This document shows, piece by piece, positions 18,132 to 26,737 of a DNA stretch of 64,000 bases. The stretch is from Oscillatoriophycideae cyanobacterium NC_groundwater_1537_Pr4_S-0.65um_50_18 (GTDB taxonomy: Bacteria > Cyanobacteriota > Cyanobacteriia > Elainellales > Elainellaceae), in NCBI GenBank assembly GCA_016208305.1, contig JACQYI010000022.1, positions 62,001-126,000 of the forward strand, given 5' to 3'. The stretch's first letter is position 1, and every line of letters starts with the position of its first letter. Both the position numbers and the translations under genes were made by a program. The notes beneath the pieces were generated by a model. That model made no database searches and was not told the origin of the DNA. It saw only the letters and a list, made by a program, of their open reading frames with translations.

Positions 18132-18889
18132 ATTAAATCGCGCTGCGATCAGCGAAGAGGACTTTCTTTAGTCCCAATCTTCTTGTAGTTGAAGCAAGTT
18201 GCACATGATCCAGAACGTCTGTCAGGAGTGATCCTAATCACACTTAAGATTACTCTTTTGGCATCAGCTAGGCGAAATTGCTAAAGTGTCACGTCCAAAA
18301 CATAAAGAAATGTGACCCGGTGGTAGTGTCTATACACTTGGCGATCGTAAGTCATCCAATAGACTGAGTTAAAAAGTAGCCTTGAGTGCAAATTACTTAC
18401 GTAAATCTACGGATAAGTACTCTGATTTGCATGGACTGCTGAAAAATTTACCCCCTCCGAGCACAATTTATTCCTAATTTATTCCTATAGAGGCATAGGC
18501 GATCGTGATCGCTTATGCCTCTATAGTGTTTGTGTGTCAATGACCTACAATGTTGACCTTAGTAAGGTTCTAGGCCAATAGCTTTGAATTTAAGAGAGGA
18601 AGTTATCAAACGCACTTTAAGTAAAGTTAAGGTAATGTAAAGTTAAGAGTAAGTAAGTAATCAAACCTAAATTTGAAGATTGTATTCAAGAGATTTGTGT
18701 TCTTGGATACCCTAACGTGGAATTACTTACTGAAATCTTTAAATAAAAAGGCTCACTTAGTAAAGATTTCGCAAAATCATCCGGACTAACTAGTCGCCGA
18801 GAGAAATTCAAGGCTATGTTCAGTTACATTCCGGACTCAGTTACCTCGCTACTCGCAGTCATTCGCTGATATACACAAGGATTCGGACA
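18132..18889. promoter_or_regulatory. 760-bp regulatory region upstream of the STAS gene
   Basis: No ORF of note. It contains a 42-bp near-perfect palindrome (18485-18526), three ATTACTTAC motifs (18392-18400, inverted inside 18649-18661, and 18722-18730), and an 11-bp direct repeat GTAAAGTTAAG at 18621-18631 and 18637-18647. AGGA lies eight bases before the STAS start. The density of repeats suggests a complex promoter. Confidence 0.55.
18485..18526. repeat. 42-bp palindrome, 20-bp arms with one mismatch
   Basis: Left arm 18485-18504 (opens CTATAGAGGCATAGGC) and right arm 18507-18526 (GATCGCTTATGCCTCTATAG) pair over 20 bases with a single G/A change and a two-base centre. No T-run follows on either strand, so it is not a typical terminator. 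It could form a cruciform, be a dimeric operator or be a remnant of a small mobile repeat. Confidence 0.75.
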
Positions 18890-19228
18890 ATGCAAAGCAC
18901 ACTCGCTCATTCCACAACAACGGTTGTTCAGCCTTCTGGTCACATCAATTCAGGGAACGCAGAAACATTGAAGCAGCACCTGACGGAAACAGTCTCGTCG
19001 AAAGATTCTTCCTCTCTGCTGGTGGACATGAGCCGAGTAGAATCCTTGGATAGTCACGGTTTGATGGCTTTGGTCTCCACCTTGACCTTGGCTCAGCGCA
19101 TGAATAAGCAGTTCGGTCTATTTGGAATTTCCCCATCGGTGCGGATTGTATTTGAGCTGACTCAGCTCGATCGCGTATTTGAAATCTTTGATCGCCACCC
19201 ATCAGAGCTGGAAGCAGCAGCTGCGTAA
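18890..19228 (+). CDS. STAS-domain protein, anti-sigma-factor antagonist family
   Basis: A 112-residue single STAS domain like SpoIIAA/RsbV. The usual phosphorylation loop appears as MSRVESLDSHGLMAL (about residues 47-61), with Ser in the DSxG position that partner-switching kinases phosphorylate. Such proteins release or bind anti-sigma factors or other partners in the cytoplasm. No cognate kinase or phosphatase gene is adjacent. A strong terminator follows, and an unusually long repeat-rich upstream region precedes, so this appears to be a monocistronic and tightly regulated gene. Confidence 0.9.
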   Translation: MQSTLAHSTTTVVQPSGHINSGNAETLKQHLTETVSSKDSSSLLVDMSRVESLDSHGLMALVSTLTLAQRMNKQFGLFGISPSVRIVFELTQLDRVFEIFDRHPSELEAAAA

Positions 19229-19280
19229 AGATTAGATAAAGAAACTCATTCGTTCAAGCAAGTTAATCCAATTGAGTTAA

Positions 19281-19332
19281 GGCAGTGCTGTGAATTGCTC
19301 GTTTAGGAGCATGATGGTGCTGCCTTGTTTTT
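19281..19332 (+). terminator. Rho-independent terminator after the STAS gene
   Basis: GGCAG (from 19281) pairs with CTGCC (to 19324), with an inner TGCTC/GAGCA stem, giving a long interrupted hairpin followed by TTGTTTTTT. Confidence 0.75.
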
Positions 19333-19493
19333 TGGAGACAGCCGCTAAGCTTTCGCAGCGCTTTTCTGCCTGAAAGCTCCTGCGATCGCGAGCAAAAGTC
19401 AGTTGCCGCTAGGCTTTATACTTTTAGACTGTGCGCAATTTGGATTGTGCGTGGTTTAGATTGTGTGTAATTGCTTAACCCTGAGGTCAGTCT

Positions 19494-20954
19494 ATGGCAT
19501 CCATCCGCGAGTTACATCAACAGCTCACTACTAAAGAACGATCTGCTGTTGAAATTGCTCAAGCAGCGCTCGATCGTATTCAGCTTTTAGAGCCAAAGAT
19601 TCGCAGTTTTCTCCACATCACTGCCGATCGCGCCCTCGCCCAGGCACAACAAGTGGATGCCCAAATCGCCGCAGGGCAAGAGATTAGCCTGCTGGCTGGA
19701 ATTCCCATTGGTGTCAAAGACAATATGTGCACGAAAGGAATTCCGACGACCTGTGGCTCCCGGATTCTGCAAAATTTTGTGCCTCCGTATGAGTCCACCG
19801 TGACTGAGAAACTTGCAGCCACTGGAGCTGTAATGGTGGGCAAGACTAACTTAGACGAGTTTGCGATGGGCAGCTCTACTGAGAATTCTGCCTATCAAGT
19901 CACTGCAAACCCCTGGGATTTGGAGCGGGTGCCAGGTGGATCTTCAGGGGGATCGGCAGCAGCCGTCGCAGCAGCAGAATGTACAGTTGCACTTGGTTCT
20001 GATACTGGAGGCTCCATTCGGCAGCCTGCTGCTTTGTGCGGTGTTGTGGGAATGAAGCCCACCTATGGTCTTGTGTCTCGCTATGGGCTGGTTGCCTATG
20101 CCTCATCGCTCGATCAAATCGGCCCCTTTGGGCGATCGGTTGAAGATGCCGCCATCTTGCTAGAGGCGATCGCAGGCTATGATCCCAAAGATTCTACGAG
20201 CCTCAAAGTCGATATTCCTAACTACGCCAGCCTCTTGAAGCCTGATTTGAAAAAGTCTCAGGGAAAGTTTCGGGTGGGCGTGATTAAAGAAACCTTTGGA
20301 GAAGGGCTAGATGGAGTTGTGGCAGATGCCGTCCTAAAGGCCGTTGAGCAATTCAAAGCTTTAGGGGCTGAAGTTCAGGAAATCTCCTGTCCGCAGTTTC
20401 GCTATGGCTTACCGACCTACTACATCATTGCGCCTTCGGAAGCTTCGGCCAATTTAGCTCGTTATGACGGGGTCAAGTTTGGCTACCGTAGCGAGTCACC
20501 CGACAATTTGATGACGATGTACACCCAAACCCGCGCTCAAGGATTTGGGGCAGAGGTGAAGCGCCGCATCATGATTGGCACCTACACCCTATCAGCCGGA
20601 TATTACGATGCTTACTACCTCAAAGCGCAAAAGGTAAGGACGCTGATTAAGCAAGATTTTGAGCAGGCTTTTGCGCAGGTCGATGTCTTGGTTTGTCCCA
20701 CATCACCCACAACTGCATTTAAGGCAGGCGAAAAAACAGATGATCCCTTAAGCATGTACTTGTCTGACTTAATGACCATTCCGGTTAATCTGGCAGGGTT
20801 GCCAGGTCTTAGCTTACCCTGCGGTTTTGATGCTCAAGGGCTACCGATCGGGCTGCAAATCATTGGCAATGTGCTGAGAGAAGATCTCGTTTTGCAAGCA
20901 GCTTACGCCTATGAACAAGCGACCGACTGGCACAAGCAAGCACCTAAGCTGTAG
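19494..20954 (+). CDS. gatA: Asp-tRNA(Asn)/Glu-tRNA(Gln) amidotransferase subunit A
   Basis: The glutaminase/amidase subunit of GatCAB, which converts misacylated Glu-tRNA(Gln) (and Asp-tRNA(Asn)) to the amidated form. Amidase-signature features are present: GVKDN with the catalytic Lys (about residue 77), the [13 protein letters not shown] signature (about 152-164) and [12 protein letters not shown] with the cis-Ser and nucleophile Ser (about 172-183). The 486 residues match the family. The ATG follows GAGGTC by six bases. gatB and gatC are not nearby, which is common in cyanobacteria. Confidence 0.97.
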   Translation: MASIRELHQQLTTKERSAVEIAQAALDRIQLLEPKIRSFLHITADRALAQAQQVDAQIAAGQEISLLAGIPIGVKDNMCTKGIPTTCGSRILQNFVPPYESTVTEKLAATGAVMVGKTNLDEFAMGSSTENSAYQVTANPWDLERVPGGSSGGSAAAVAAAECTVALGSDTGGSIRQPAALCGVVGMKPTYGLVSRYGLVAYASSLDQIGPFGRSVEDAAILLEAIAGYDPKDSTSLKVDIPNYASLLKPDLKKSQGKFRVGVIKETFGEGLDGVVADAVLKAVEQFKALGAEVQEISCPQFRYGLPTYYIIAPSEASANLARYDGVKFGYRSESPDNLMTMYTQTRAQGFGAEVKRRIMIGTYTLSAGYYDAYYLKAQKVRTLIKQDFEQAFAQVDVLVCPTSPTTAFKAGEKTDDPLSMYLSDLMTIPVNLAGLPGLSLPCGFDAQGLPIGLQIIGNVLREDLVLQAAYAYEQATDWHKQAPKL

Positions 20955-21007
20955 AAAGTTTGGCGTTGCTGATTTTATAGCGCTACGCGCTTAGATCCAA
21001 ACGAGCT

Positions 21008-21045
21008 ATTTCTGAAAGCCGCGCAGAGTAACGGCTTTCAGAAAT
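21008..21045. terminator. Bidirectional terminator between gatA and recJ
   Basis: A perfect 14-bp stem (ATTTCTGAAAGCCG, 21008-21021, against 21032-21045) with a ten-base loop, placed between the two convergent genes. The A/T ends of the stem give a short U-run in either direction. Confidence 0.75.
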
Positions 21046-21060
21046 GGAGAGCGTGCGTAG

Positions 21061-23499
21061 CTATGTAGTGGAATGGTGAGTAGTGGGATGGTGGGTAGTG
21101 GGATGGTGAAACCATGCTGCTGTCGTAGCTTGTAGGGTTTCTAGAGAAGTTTCATAAAAATATCGTTGGTTAAACCGCTCTTCCTGTAATGCTGTTAAAA
21201 ATTGAGTCCTGTTAGTGTCTAAAGATCCATCAGGGCAGAAAGACCCATCAGAACAGAAAGACCCATCGGGGCAGGCTGCATCGACTGTCTTGTCCCCCCA
21301 AACCTGCTGTTTAATCCACAGGTTCTCACCTATAGAGTGAACTGCAAAGCCACAGCCCGATAGACTTTGCAAGCCGATCGCTAAGGTACGATCGCTCACG
21401 CCCAATTTTTGACAGAGGTCTGTTTGGGTAACGGGTTGCTCCGTCCGGCTGAGGTATTTAGCAATTCCTATGAGGCGCAGCCAAATCGCGGTCGGGGTTT
21501 CTTCTGAAGGTGGGCCATAGGCGATCGCCAATTTTTTCTGCGCCTGCATTGCCTGACAGACCCAATGTTGCAACTCAGCCCAACTGCTGGGGCATTGGTT
21601 AAGCCGTAAGACATCCTCGGCCTGAGCGGGATTCTTTTCATGCCGCCAGTCTAGGAGCCAGTCTTCTGAAGATTCTGCCTGCGGAACTTCCTCAAGATTT
21701 CGAGGACGCACTGCTATTAGCCGAACTTCATAGTGCATCTGGCGCTTGGCATCTTGGTAGCTATTGAAGTCAAGCTCAACGATCGCATCACAACGCCCTT
21801 CAGGAATCTCGTCTTTGTAGTGGCCCCACCAAATACCCGGAAAGCCGCGATCGCTTGATTCATCCCAAATCTCAAATTCGGTCTTGATATAACCCTCCTG
21901 ATCGGCAGAGGAAGCCTTCATCTTGCGATGCCAAAGGCGGGTAAACCAACAGTTCTGAATCAACAGCTTGGGAGTAGAATTGCCCATCCCGCAAGGTTCT
22001 AAAAGGCTTAGCTCTGCAAATAAATCTTTGCCCTCCGCTTGCACCAGATCAGCCACAGTAATGCCTAAGTCTGCTTGGATTGCGCCTGCAGCCACCGACT
22101 GTTGACGTAACTGCCGATTTAGAGCTTCAGCCAATAATGGGATATTTTCTACAGGCAAACTCATCCCTAAAGCAAAGGGATGCCCCCCCATGCGGTGCAA
22201 AAGATGCGATTGCTGATTCATCAATTGATACAGATCGATTTGAGCAACCGAACGGGCAGACCCTCTAGCCAGATTGTTTTGCCCATCTTCCGCTTCGTCG
22301 CTCTCCTCAAAGCTCAGTAGAACTGTCGGGCGATCGTAGGTTTGGGCAATCTGCCCTGCAACCAAGCCTAAAACTCCTACTGCCCACTGAGAGTCTGCCA
22401 AAACGATAACGCGAGTCGTTGACAGATCCAGCTTTGCTAGCTTTGCTTGCGCCTGTCGCATGAGATCTCGCTGCAACATTTTACGACGAGCATTTGCCAA
22501 CTCTGTCTCAGTAGCGAGGTGATGGCAGCGACGTTTGTCTTGGCTAGTCAATAGCTCTACGCAAAATCGGGCATCTCCCTGAATGCGGCTAATGGCATTG
22601 ATGCGAGGGCCTAACCCAAAGGAAACATCTGTAGGGCGATCGCCACTCTTGCGACAGAGTTCTAGTAGCTTGGCTACCCCAGGGCGAGGTGGCGTGTCAC
22701 CCCGATTCTTTTGCAGCTGAGCAATCCCCACTTGAGCCAGATAGCGGCAGTCTCCTTTTAGCTCTACTAAGTCGGAAATCAGACCGATCGCTACCAGATC
22801 CAGCAGGGCTTCTAGCGGCTGTTGCGGAATATCTGGCAAGGTTTGATATAGCGCCTCAACAAGTTTATAGGCGACTGCCACCCCTGATAGGTGAGCTAAA
22901 GGATGCTCGATGGGCAGAGAGCGCGGATTGATCAGAGCAACAACTTCAGGACGTTGACGAGACAGCGTATGGTGATCGGTAACAATCACATCCAAACCCA
23001 AACGTTGCGCATGAAGAATCTCGTCTAGATTTGTGCTGCCCGTATCACAGGTAACGACCAGATGGTAGCCCTGCTCTGCCAATGCGTTTAGACCTGCGAT
23101 CGATAAACCATGAGACTCTGTTAGGCGGTTGGGCAAGTGGTAGGTCAACTGCTCTGGAGGAAAAAATTGCCCCAAGCCTTCCCAGAGTAAAGCAGTTGCC
23201 GTAATGCCATCGGCATCGAAATCTCCCCAAATTGCCACTTTCTGCTGCTGCTGACGAGCCAGCAAGATCCGATCGATCGCCAGTTTCATCTCTTGCCCAA
23301 AGGCAAAAGGGCTAGTCGGCTGATAGCATTGGGGCGACAAAAAACCCAAGAGCTGTTGGCGATCGCAAATGCCCCGCTGCCAGAGTAATTGAGCCGCATG
23401 CTGAGCCGATGCACCCCCCAGGTATTGGCTAACGATTTCAACAAACCACTCTGGTAATTCAAAGCTAGGCTGAATCTGCCATTGAAGCTGCTCAGGCAT
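21061..23499 (-). CDS. recJ: Single-stranded-DNA-specific exonuclease RecJ
   Basis: A DHH-superfamily 5'-3' nuclease used in recombination and mismatch repair. Motifs in order: GDFDADG (about residues 91-97), CDTGSTN (about 150), VTDHHTL with the DHH triad (about 172-178), and the DHHA1 motif GGHPFALG (about 440-447). At 812 residues it is longer than E. coli RecJ (577); the extra part is a cyanobacterial-type C-terminal region beyond about residue 580, including a possible winged-helix segment (about 670-730). The end is odd: two in-frame tandem repeats encode DGSFC(P/S) hexapeptides and HHPTT pentapeptides as the last residues, probably disordered and recently expanded. Confidence 0.95.
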   Translation of the reverse strand: MPEQLQWQIQPSFELPEWFVEIVSQYLGGASAQHAAQLLWQRGICDRQQLLGFLSPQCYQPTSPFAFGQEMKLAIDRILLARQQQQKVAIWGDFDADGITATALLWEGLGQFFPPEQLTYHLPNRLTESHGLSIAGLNALAEQGYHLVVTCDTGSTNLDEILHAQRLGLDVIVTDHHTLSRQRPEVVALINPRSLPIEHPLAHLSGVAVAYKLVEALYQTLPDIPQQPLEALLDLVAIGLISDLVELKGDCRYLAQVGIAQLQKNRGDTPPRPGVAKLLELCRKSGDRPTDVSFGLGPRINAISRIQGDARFCVELLTSQDKRRCHHLATETELANARRKMLQRDLMRQAQAKLAKLDLSTTRVIVLADSQWAVGVLGLVAGQIAQTYDRPTVLLSFEESDEAEDGQNNLARGSARSVAQIDLYQLMNQQSHLLHRMGGHPFALGMSLPVENIPLLAEALNRQLRQQSVAAGAIQADLGITVADLVQAEGKDLFAELSLLEPCGMGNSTPKLLIQNCWFTRLWHRKMKASSADQEGYIKTEFEIWDESSDRGFPGIWWGHYKDEIPEGRCDAIVELDFNSYQDAKRQMHYEVRLIAVRPRNLEEVPQAESSEDWLLDWRHEKNPAQAEDVLRLNQCPSSWAELQHWVCQAMQAQKKLAIAYGPPSEETPTAIWLRLIGIAKYLSRTEQPVTQTDLCQKLGVSDRTLAIGLQSLSGCGFAVHSIGENLWIKQQVWGDKTVDAACPDGSFCSDGSFCPDGSLDTNRTQFLTALQEERFNQRYFYETSLETLQATTAAWFHHPTTHHPTTHHSTT
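21065..21109. repeat. 15-bp tandem repeat, 3 copies, in the 3' end of recJ
   Basis: Copies at 21065-21079, 21080-21094 and 21095-21109 (unit GTAGTGGGATGGTGR) run in frame and encode the HHPTT-type C-terminal tail, ending just before the stop codon. Confidence 0.9.
21221..21274. repeat. 18-bp tandem repeat, 3 copies, in the 3' part of recJ
   Basis: Copies at 21221-21238, 21239-21256 and 21257-21274 (unit AAAGACCCATCRGRRCAG) encode a repeated DGSFC(P/S) hexapeptide. Confidence 0.9.
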
Positions 23500-23688
23500 A
23501 GATACAAAACAGACTACATTCTGATTTTAGAAACTCCAGAGCTAGACAAAGATTTCACCGATTTGGGAAACCCGATCGCTCTGGCTGAAGTCAATAACTG
23601 GAGTCACTCACGAGTGGAATTCAAACCCATACCATTCAAACTTAAACTCTAAAACTCTAACGCCTTTAGCTTTAGACGATCATTAATT

Positions 23689-23715
23689 ATGCAAATTAAA
23701 AACTATGCAAATTAA
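23689..23715 (+). promoter_or_regulatory. Tandem duplication of the start region making an overlapping upstream ORF
   Basis: ATGCAAATTAAAA occurs at 23689 and again at 23705, 16 bases apart. The first copy opens a frame of eight sense codons (MQIKNYAN) that ends at 23715, overlapping the true start at 23705 in another frame. Ribosomes starting at the first copy would miss the gene. Whether this is regulatory or a chance duplication is open. Confidence 0.6.
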
Positions 23716-24412
23716 AACCTTGGGAAAACAGGCAAGCCTCTTGGCTGCTGCCCTAACAATCGGCGGACTGCCTCTAGCATTTGGCCCCGCTGCTTTCAGT
23801 CAATCGCTGCTGGAGCAACGAGGAACATTGCAACCCATGCGGCAAGAGTACACCTTTGCAGGACAAAAGGGTCAGGCTATCCTGATTTCGATGTCTAGCG
23901 ACGAGTTTGATGCCGCCCTCTCGCTGCTTGATCCCGAAGGAAAAGAAATTGCAACGAATGACGACTATGCTCGCACAGTCAACGCTGCGATCGTCATCAC
24001 GCTACCCAGTGCAGGAACCTATAAAATTTTGGCGCGCTCCTTTTCGGGTGAAGGGGGCAACTATACCGTTACAGTAAAGCCAGCTACGGCCTACGATCAA
24101 GCTTACGCTCAAGCCGCAGCTCTCTATACCGAAGGCAAGCTTGAGGCAGCAGCCATTGCCTATAGCGCAGTAATTCAAATGGATGTTAACCAGCCGATCG
24201 CTTATCTCGATCGGGGTGATGTCGCCTATGCTCAAGGCAATGTGCAAGGGCTGATTGCTGATTATCAAAAGGCGATCGAGCTGTATCAAAAGGCTGGAGA
24301 CACTGAAACCGCTCAAATGCTGCAAGAACAGCTGCAATATATTCAGGATATGCCTGAGCAGCAGTCTATCAACCTGTCCTATCCTGAACACACAGCATCA
24401 ATGATGCCTTAG
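23705..24412 (+). CDS. Secreted protein with pre-peptidase C-terminal (PPC)-like domain and TPR repeats
   Basis: A 235-residue protein with a cleavable signal peptide (Lys-rich start, hydrophobic core LLAAALTIGGLPLAFG, likely cleaved after AFS). Residues about 37-125 form a PPC-like beta-sandwich with the family's YTFAGQKGQAI, FDAALSLLDPEGKEIATNDD and AGTYKILARSF pattern. Residues about 128-205 carry two TPR-like helix pairs (AAALYTEGKLEAAAIAYS; DRGDVAYAQGNVQGLIADY). It is expected in the periplasm or outside the cell as a binding protein. No enzyme domain is present. Confidence 0.85.
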   Translation: MQIKTLGKQASLLAAALTIGGLPLAFGPAAFSQSLLEQRGTLQPMRQEYTFAGQKGQAILISMSSDEFDAALSLLDPEGKEIATNDDYARTVNAAIVITLPSAGTYKILARSFSGEGGNYTVTVKPATAYDQAYAQAAALYTEGKLEAAAIAYSAVIQMDVNQPIAYLDRGDVAYAQGNVQGLIADYQKAIELYQKAGDTETAQMLQEQLQYIQDMPEQQSINLSYPEHTASMMP

Positions 24413-24500
24413 CTCAACAACTTAAAGAGATTTCAAGAACTCTAGCGTGAATTGCTATCCGTGGAGCCGCGCCTTCAAAACAGGCTCAGTTCATGAATTT

Positions 24501-24558
24501 AGGGATAATTTTTGTGGGGAGATAGACCAAGCGTGCCTCTCCGCAAAAATTATCCCTT
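24501..24558. terminator. Bidirectional terminator hairpin
   Basis: AGGGATAATTTTTG at 24501-24514 pairs with CAAAAATTATCCCTT at 24544-24558, extended inward by GGAGA/TCTCC. It separates the convergent PPC/TPR gene and the acetyltransferase gene. Confidence 0.75.
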
Positions 24559-24572
24559 GAAATGAGAATGCT

Positions 24573-25175
24573 CTAATCGGCCGTATCCTTAGGCTTGAGA
24601 ATCTTAGCCGGAATGCCAACAGCCGTCTGCCCTGCTGGAATATCATTCAGTACAACTGCATTCGCGCCAACGCTAGCACCATCTCCCAAAGTCACTTTAC
24701 CTAAAATTTTGGCTCCAGCTCCCACATTTACGCGAGCGCCCAGCTTGGGTGCATCAAAGGGGCGATCGAGATAGCGATTGCCCAACGTGACGCCCTGCCG
24801 AATGATGCTATCATCGCCAATCTCGCTGTAGCCATGAATAATGATGCCGTTTTGGTGCTCAATCACAACCCGTCGCCCAAGTTTGACGGTATAGGGTAGA
24901 TCAATGCCATAGCCATTCCGCATCTTGCGATAAAGCGATTTGTACAAAAGGCTGAGCGGAGCGCGGAGAAGCTTGGGTTTCTGCATCCGCCAAACTCCAA
25001 AACGGTAGACGGCGATCGCTCGAAACCCAGGCTTGGTCCAATCGCGCCCATGAGCCTGCCAATCTTCTTTAATCTGTTGCCAGAGCGTTAAAGCAGTCTC
25101 TCCTGTCACGTTAGAAGCACTGCCTGCCTCAGGAAGCGGTGGCTGATCAGTCGTTATGGCTTTAAGAACGCTCAA
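24573..25175 (-). CDS. Serine-acetyltransferase-like O-acetyltransferase (left-handed beta-helix)
   Basis: A 200-residue acetyl-CoA-dependent acyltransferase. The C-terminal half shows hexapeptide repeats (IIRQGVTLGNR, LGARVNVGAGAKILG, VTLGDGASVGANAVVLND, then AVGIPAKIL), the left-handed parallel beta-helix fold of the CysE/WcaB type. It is shorter than true CysE and its start overlaps the glycosyltransferase stop by four bases (ATGA), so translation is coupled. This context argues for O-acetylation of a polysaccharide sugar rather than cysteine synthesis, which is inference. Confidence 0.85.
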   Translation of the reverse strand: MSVLKAITTDQPPLPEAGSASNVTGETALTLWQQIKEDWQAHGRDWTKPGFRAIAVYRFGVWRMQKPKLLRAPLSLLYKSLYRKMRNGYGIDLPYTVKLGRRVVIEHQNGIIIHGYSEIGDDSIIRQGVTLGNRYLDRPFDAPKLGARVNVGAGAKILGKVTLGDGASVGANAVVLNDIPAGQTAVGIPAKILKPKDTAD

Positions 25176-26179
25176 ATTTCTGCCCCCTTTAACAGCACGC
25201 TGTTCAGCAAAAAGTCAGTCAACATTTGAGGCGGATCAGTGTCGGGTTTGCGCTGTATGGCGCGTCGCAGCCGCCAAACTGCAAAGCTTGACGCCCAAGA
25301 AAGCTCTGTCAAAATGGCATAGGGCCAGCCATAATTTTTAACAAAAAACCGCCGCCGTGAGTCAAACCAGTAGGTGGGTCGCCGCTTAGCTTGTCGCTTG
25401 GTATCAGTCACGCCAGAACTCTGTCCCACAAAATGTACGACTCGGCTTTCAGGCACATACCAGCAGGGCCAACCCGCTCGATTTGCCGCTAGACAAAAAT
25501 CAACCTCTTCAAAATAGAGAAAATATTTCTCATCCATTAAGCCCGCTGTGTCAAACACCTCGCGTCGGACAATCATGCTGGCTCCTGCGACCCAATCTGT
25601 TTGGCAGTTGACTTCAGATACTGGCGGCGCGATTACCCAAGGAGAGAGCAGACGAGAGACAACGCCCAAGCGTAGCCCCTCATTTAATTCACTCAACGCC
25701 GATGGAAACCGAAAGGCCGATCGCTGGGGTGTCCCGTCCAGATCTTCTAGGCGGCTGCCAGCAATTCCTACAGCAGGGTTGGCATCCATGAAATCAACCA
25801 ATGCCTTAATCGCCTGAGGGCGCACCACCGTATCAGGATTGAGTAATAAAACGTAGGGAGGAGGAGTAGGGGAGGCCAAAATTGGGCGAATGGCAGCATT
25901 GTTGCCAGAGGCATATCCACCGTTCTGCTCTAGCGGCATGAACGTTACCCAGCTCTCCCAGGCTTCAGAGGCGATCGCGCTTTGAATTTTTTCAACTGAC
26001 CCATCGCCCGAAGCGTTATCCACGACAGTGACATGGGTTCCTGCTAATTCCTTAACCTGGTCAACTAAGGAATGGAGGCAATCGATTGTCAACTCAGGGG
26101 TGCGGTAGTTAAGCACAACAATCCCGAGACGGGGCGAGGCCCCCAGATGAGATGAAGTCTCTCGAGTTTCGTCAGACAT
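25172..26179 (-). CDS. Family 2 glycosyltransferase (rhamnosyltransferase-like)
   Basis: A 335-residue GT-A enzyme that adds a sugar from an NDP donor to a growing glycan on the cytoplasmic face of the membrane. Visible features are IVVLNYRTPELTIDCL (about residues 20-35), VTVVDNASGDGS (about 50-60), a GGYASGNNAAI segment (about 88-98), LLNPDTVV as the DxD-type metal site (about 112-119), and EEVDFCLAANRAGW (about 223). AGGGAAA precedes the ATG. It is coupled to the downstream acetyltransferase and diverges from the Wza-like export gene, so it belongs to a polysaccharide locus. Confidence 0.92.
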   Translation of the reverse strand: MSDETRETSSHLGASPRLGIVVLNYRTPELTIDCLHSLVDQVKELAGTHVTVVDNASGDGSVEKIQSAIASEAWESWVTFMPLEQNGGYASGNNAAIRPILASPTPPPYVLLLNPDTVVRPQAIKALVDFMDANPAVGIAGSRLEDLDGTPQRSAFRFPSALSELNEGLRLGVVSRLLSPWVIAPPVSEVNCQTDWVAGASMIVRREVFDTAGLMDEKYFLYFEEVDFCLAANRAGWPCWYVPESRVVHFVGQSSGVTDTKRQAKRRPTYWFDSRRRFFVKNYGWPYAILTELSWASSFAVWRLRRAIQRKPDTDPPQMLTDFLLNSVLLKGAEI

Positions 26180-26737
26180 ATATTTTCCCTGGCTGTTCAG
26201 AAGCTCAAGTGTAAGTAAGGCAGCAAAGATAGATTTCTATAACTCTCCTACCAGACTAGTCAGAATCTCGGGAGAAATCCATAAAAGCTTGTTCAACAGA
26301 TGCACAACTTCAAGAAGATTTGAAAAAGATGGATACGAAGTTTTCGAGAAGAAATAGTTTGGACTTAATGAAAACCCTGTATTACGGGTTGTTTTTGCCG
26401 TAAGTTCAAAAAATATGTGATAGCGTGAACGCATAATTTGAAAGCTGAATCTTGCAGCTGCAAATGACCTCCCAAGGATCTGTCCCGAAAGTTTCCGGAT
26501 TTTTTGATTTAGGGCAAGGAACAGGAGATTAACAGAAGTTTGCAAGGTTCGCGTAACTGGCTCAGATTAACTCCAGAAGCTACATTGAGGCCAGAAGCTA
26601 TTGTCGCAACTATACGTTTGGATTTCTAGCAACATATGAGAGCTATGGTGAACAGGGTTCAAACCACTTTAAAGAGAAAGCGTATCGGGCATACCCGACT
26701 GCAAGAGCTTGCCTCTCCTTGCAACCCCACCCTAACA
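26180..26737. promoter_or_regulatory. Divergent promoter region of the polysaccharide locus
   Basis: About 560 AT-rich bases between the glycosyltransferase and the exporter gene. A weak hairpin AACCC/GGGTT (26373-26390) followed by GTTTTT could act as an attenuator. A 102-codon minus-strand frame (26237-26545) has no family features and I do not treat it as a gene. Confidence 0.45.

Noticed and set aside
26237-26545. 102-codon minus-strand ORF upstream of the exporter gene
   Set aside because: Residue composition is like random translation of AT-rich DNA (Leu/Phe/Ser-heavy), with no recognised motif; the region is better read as a divergent promoter.
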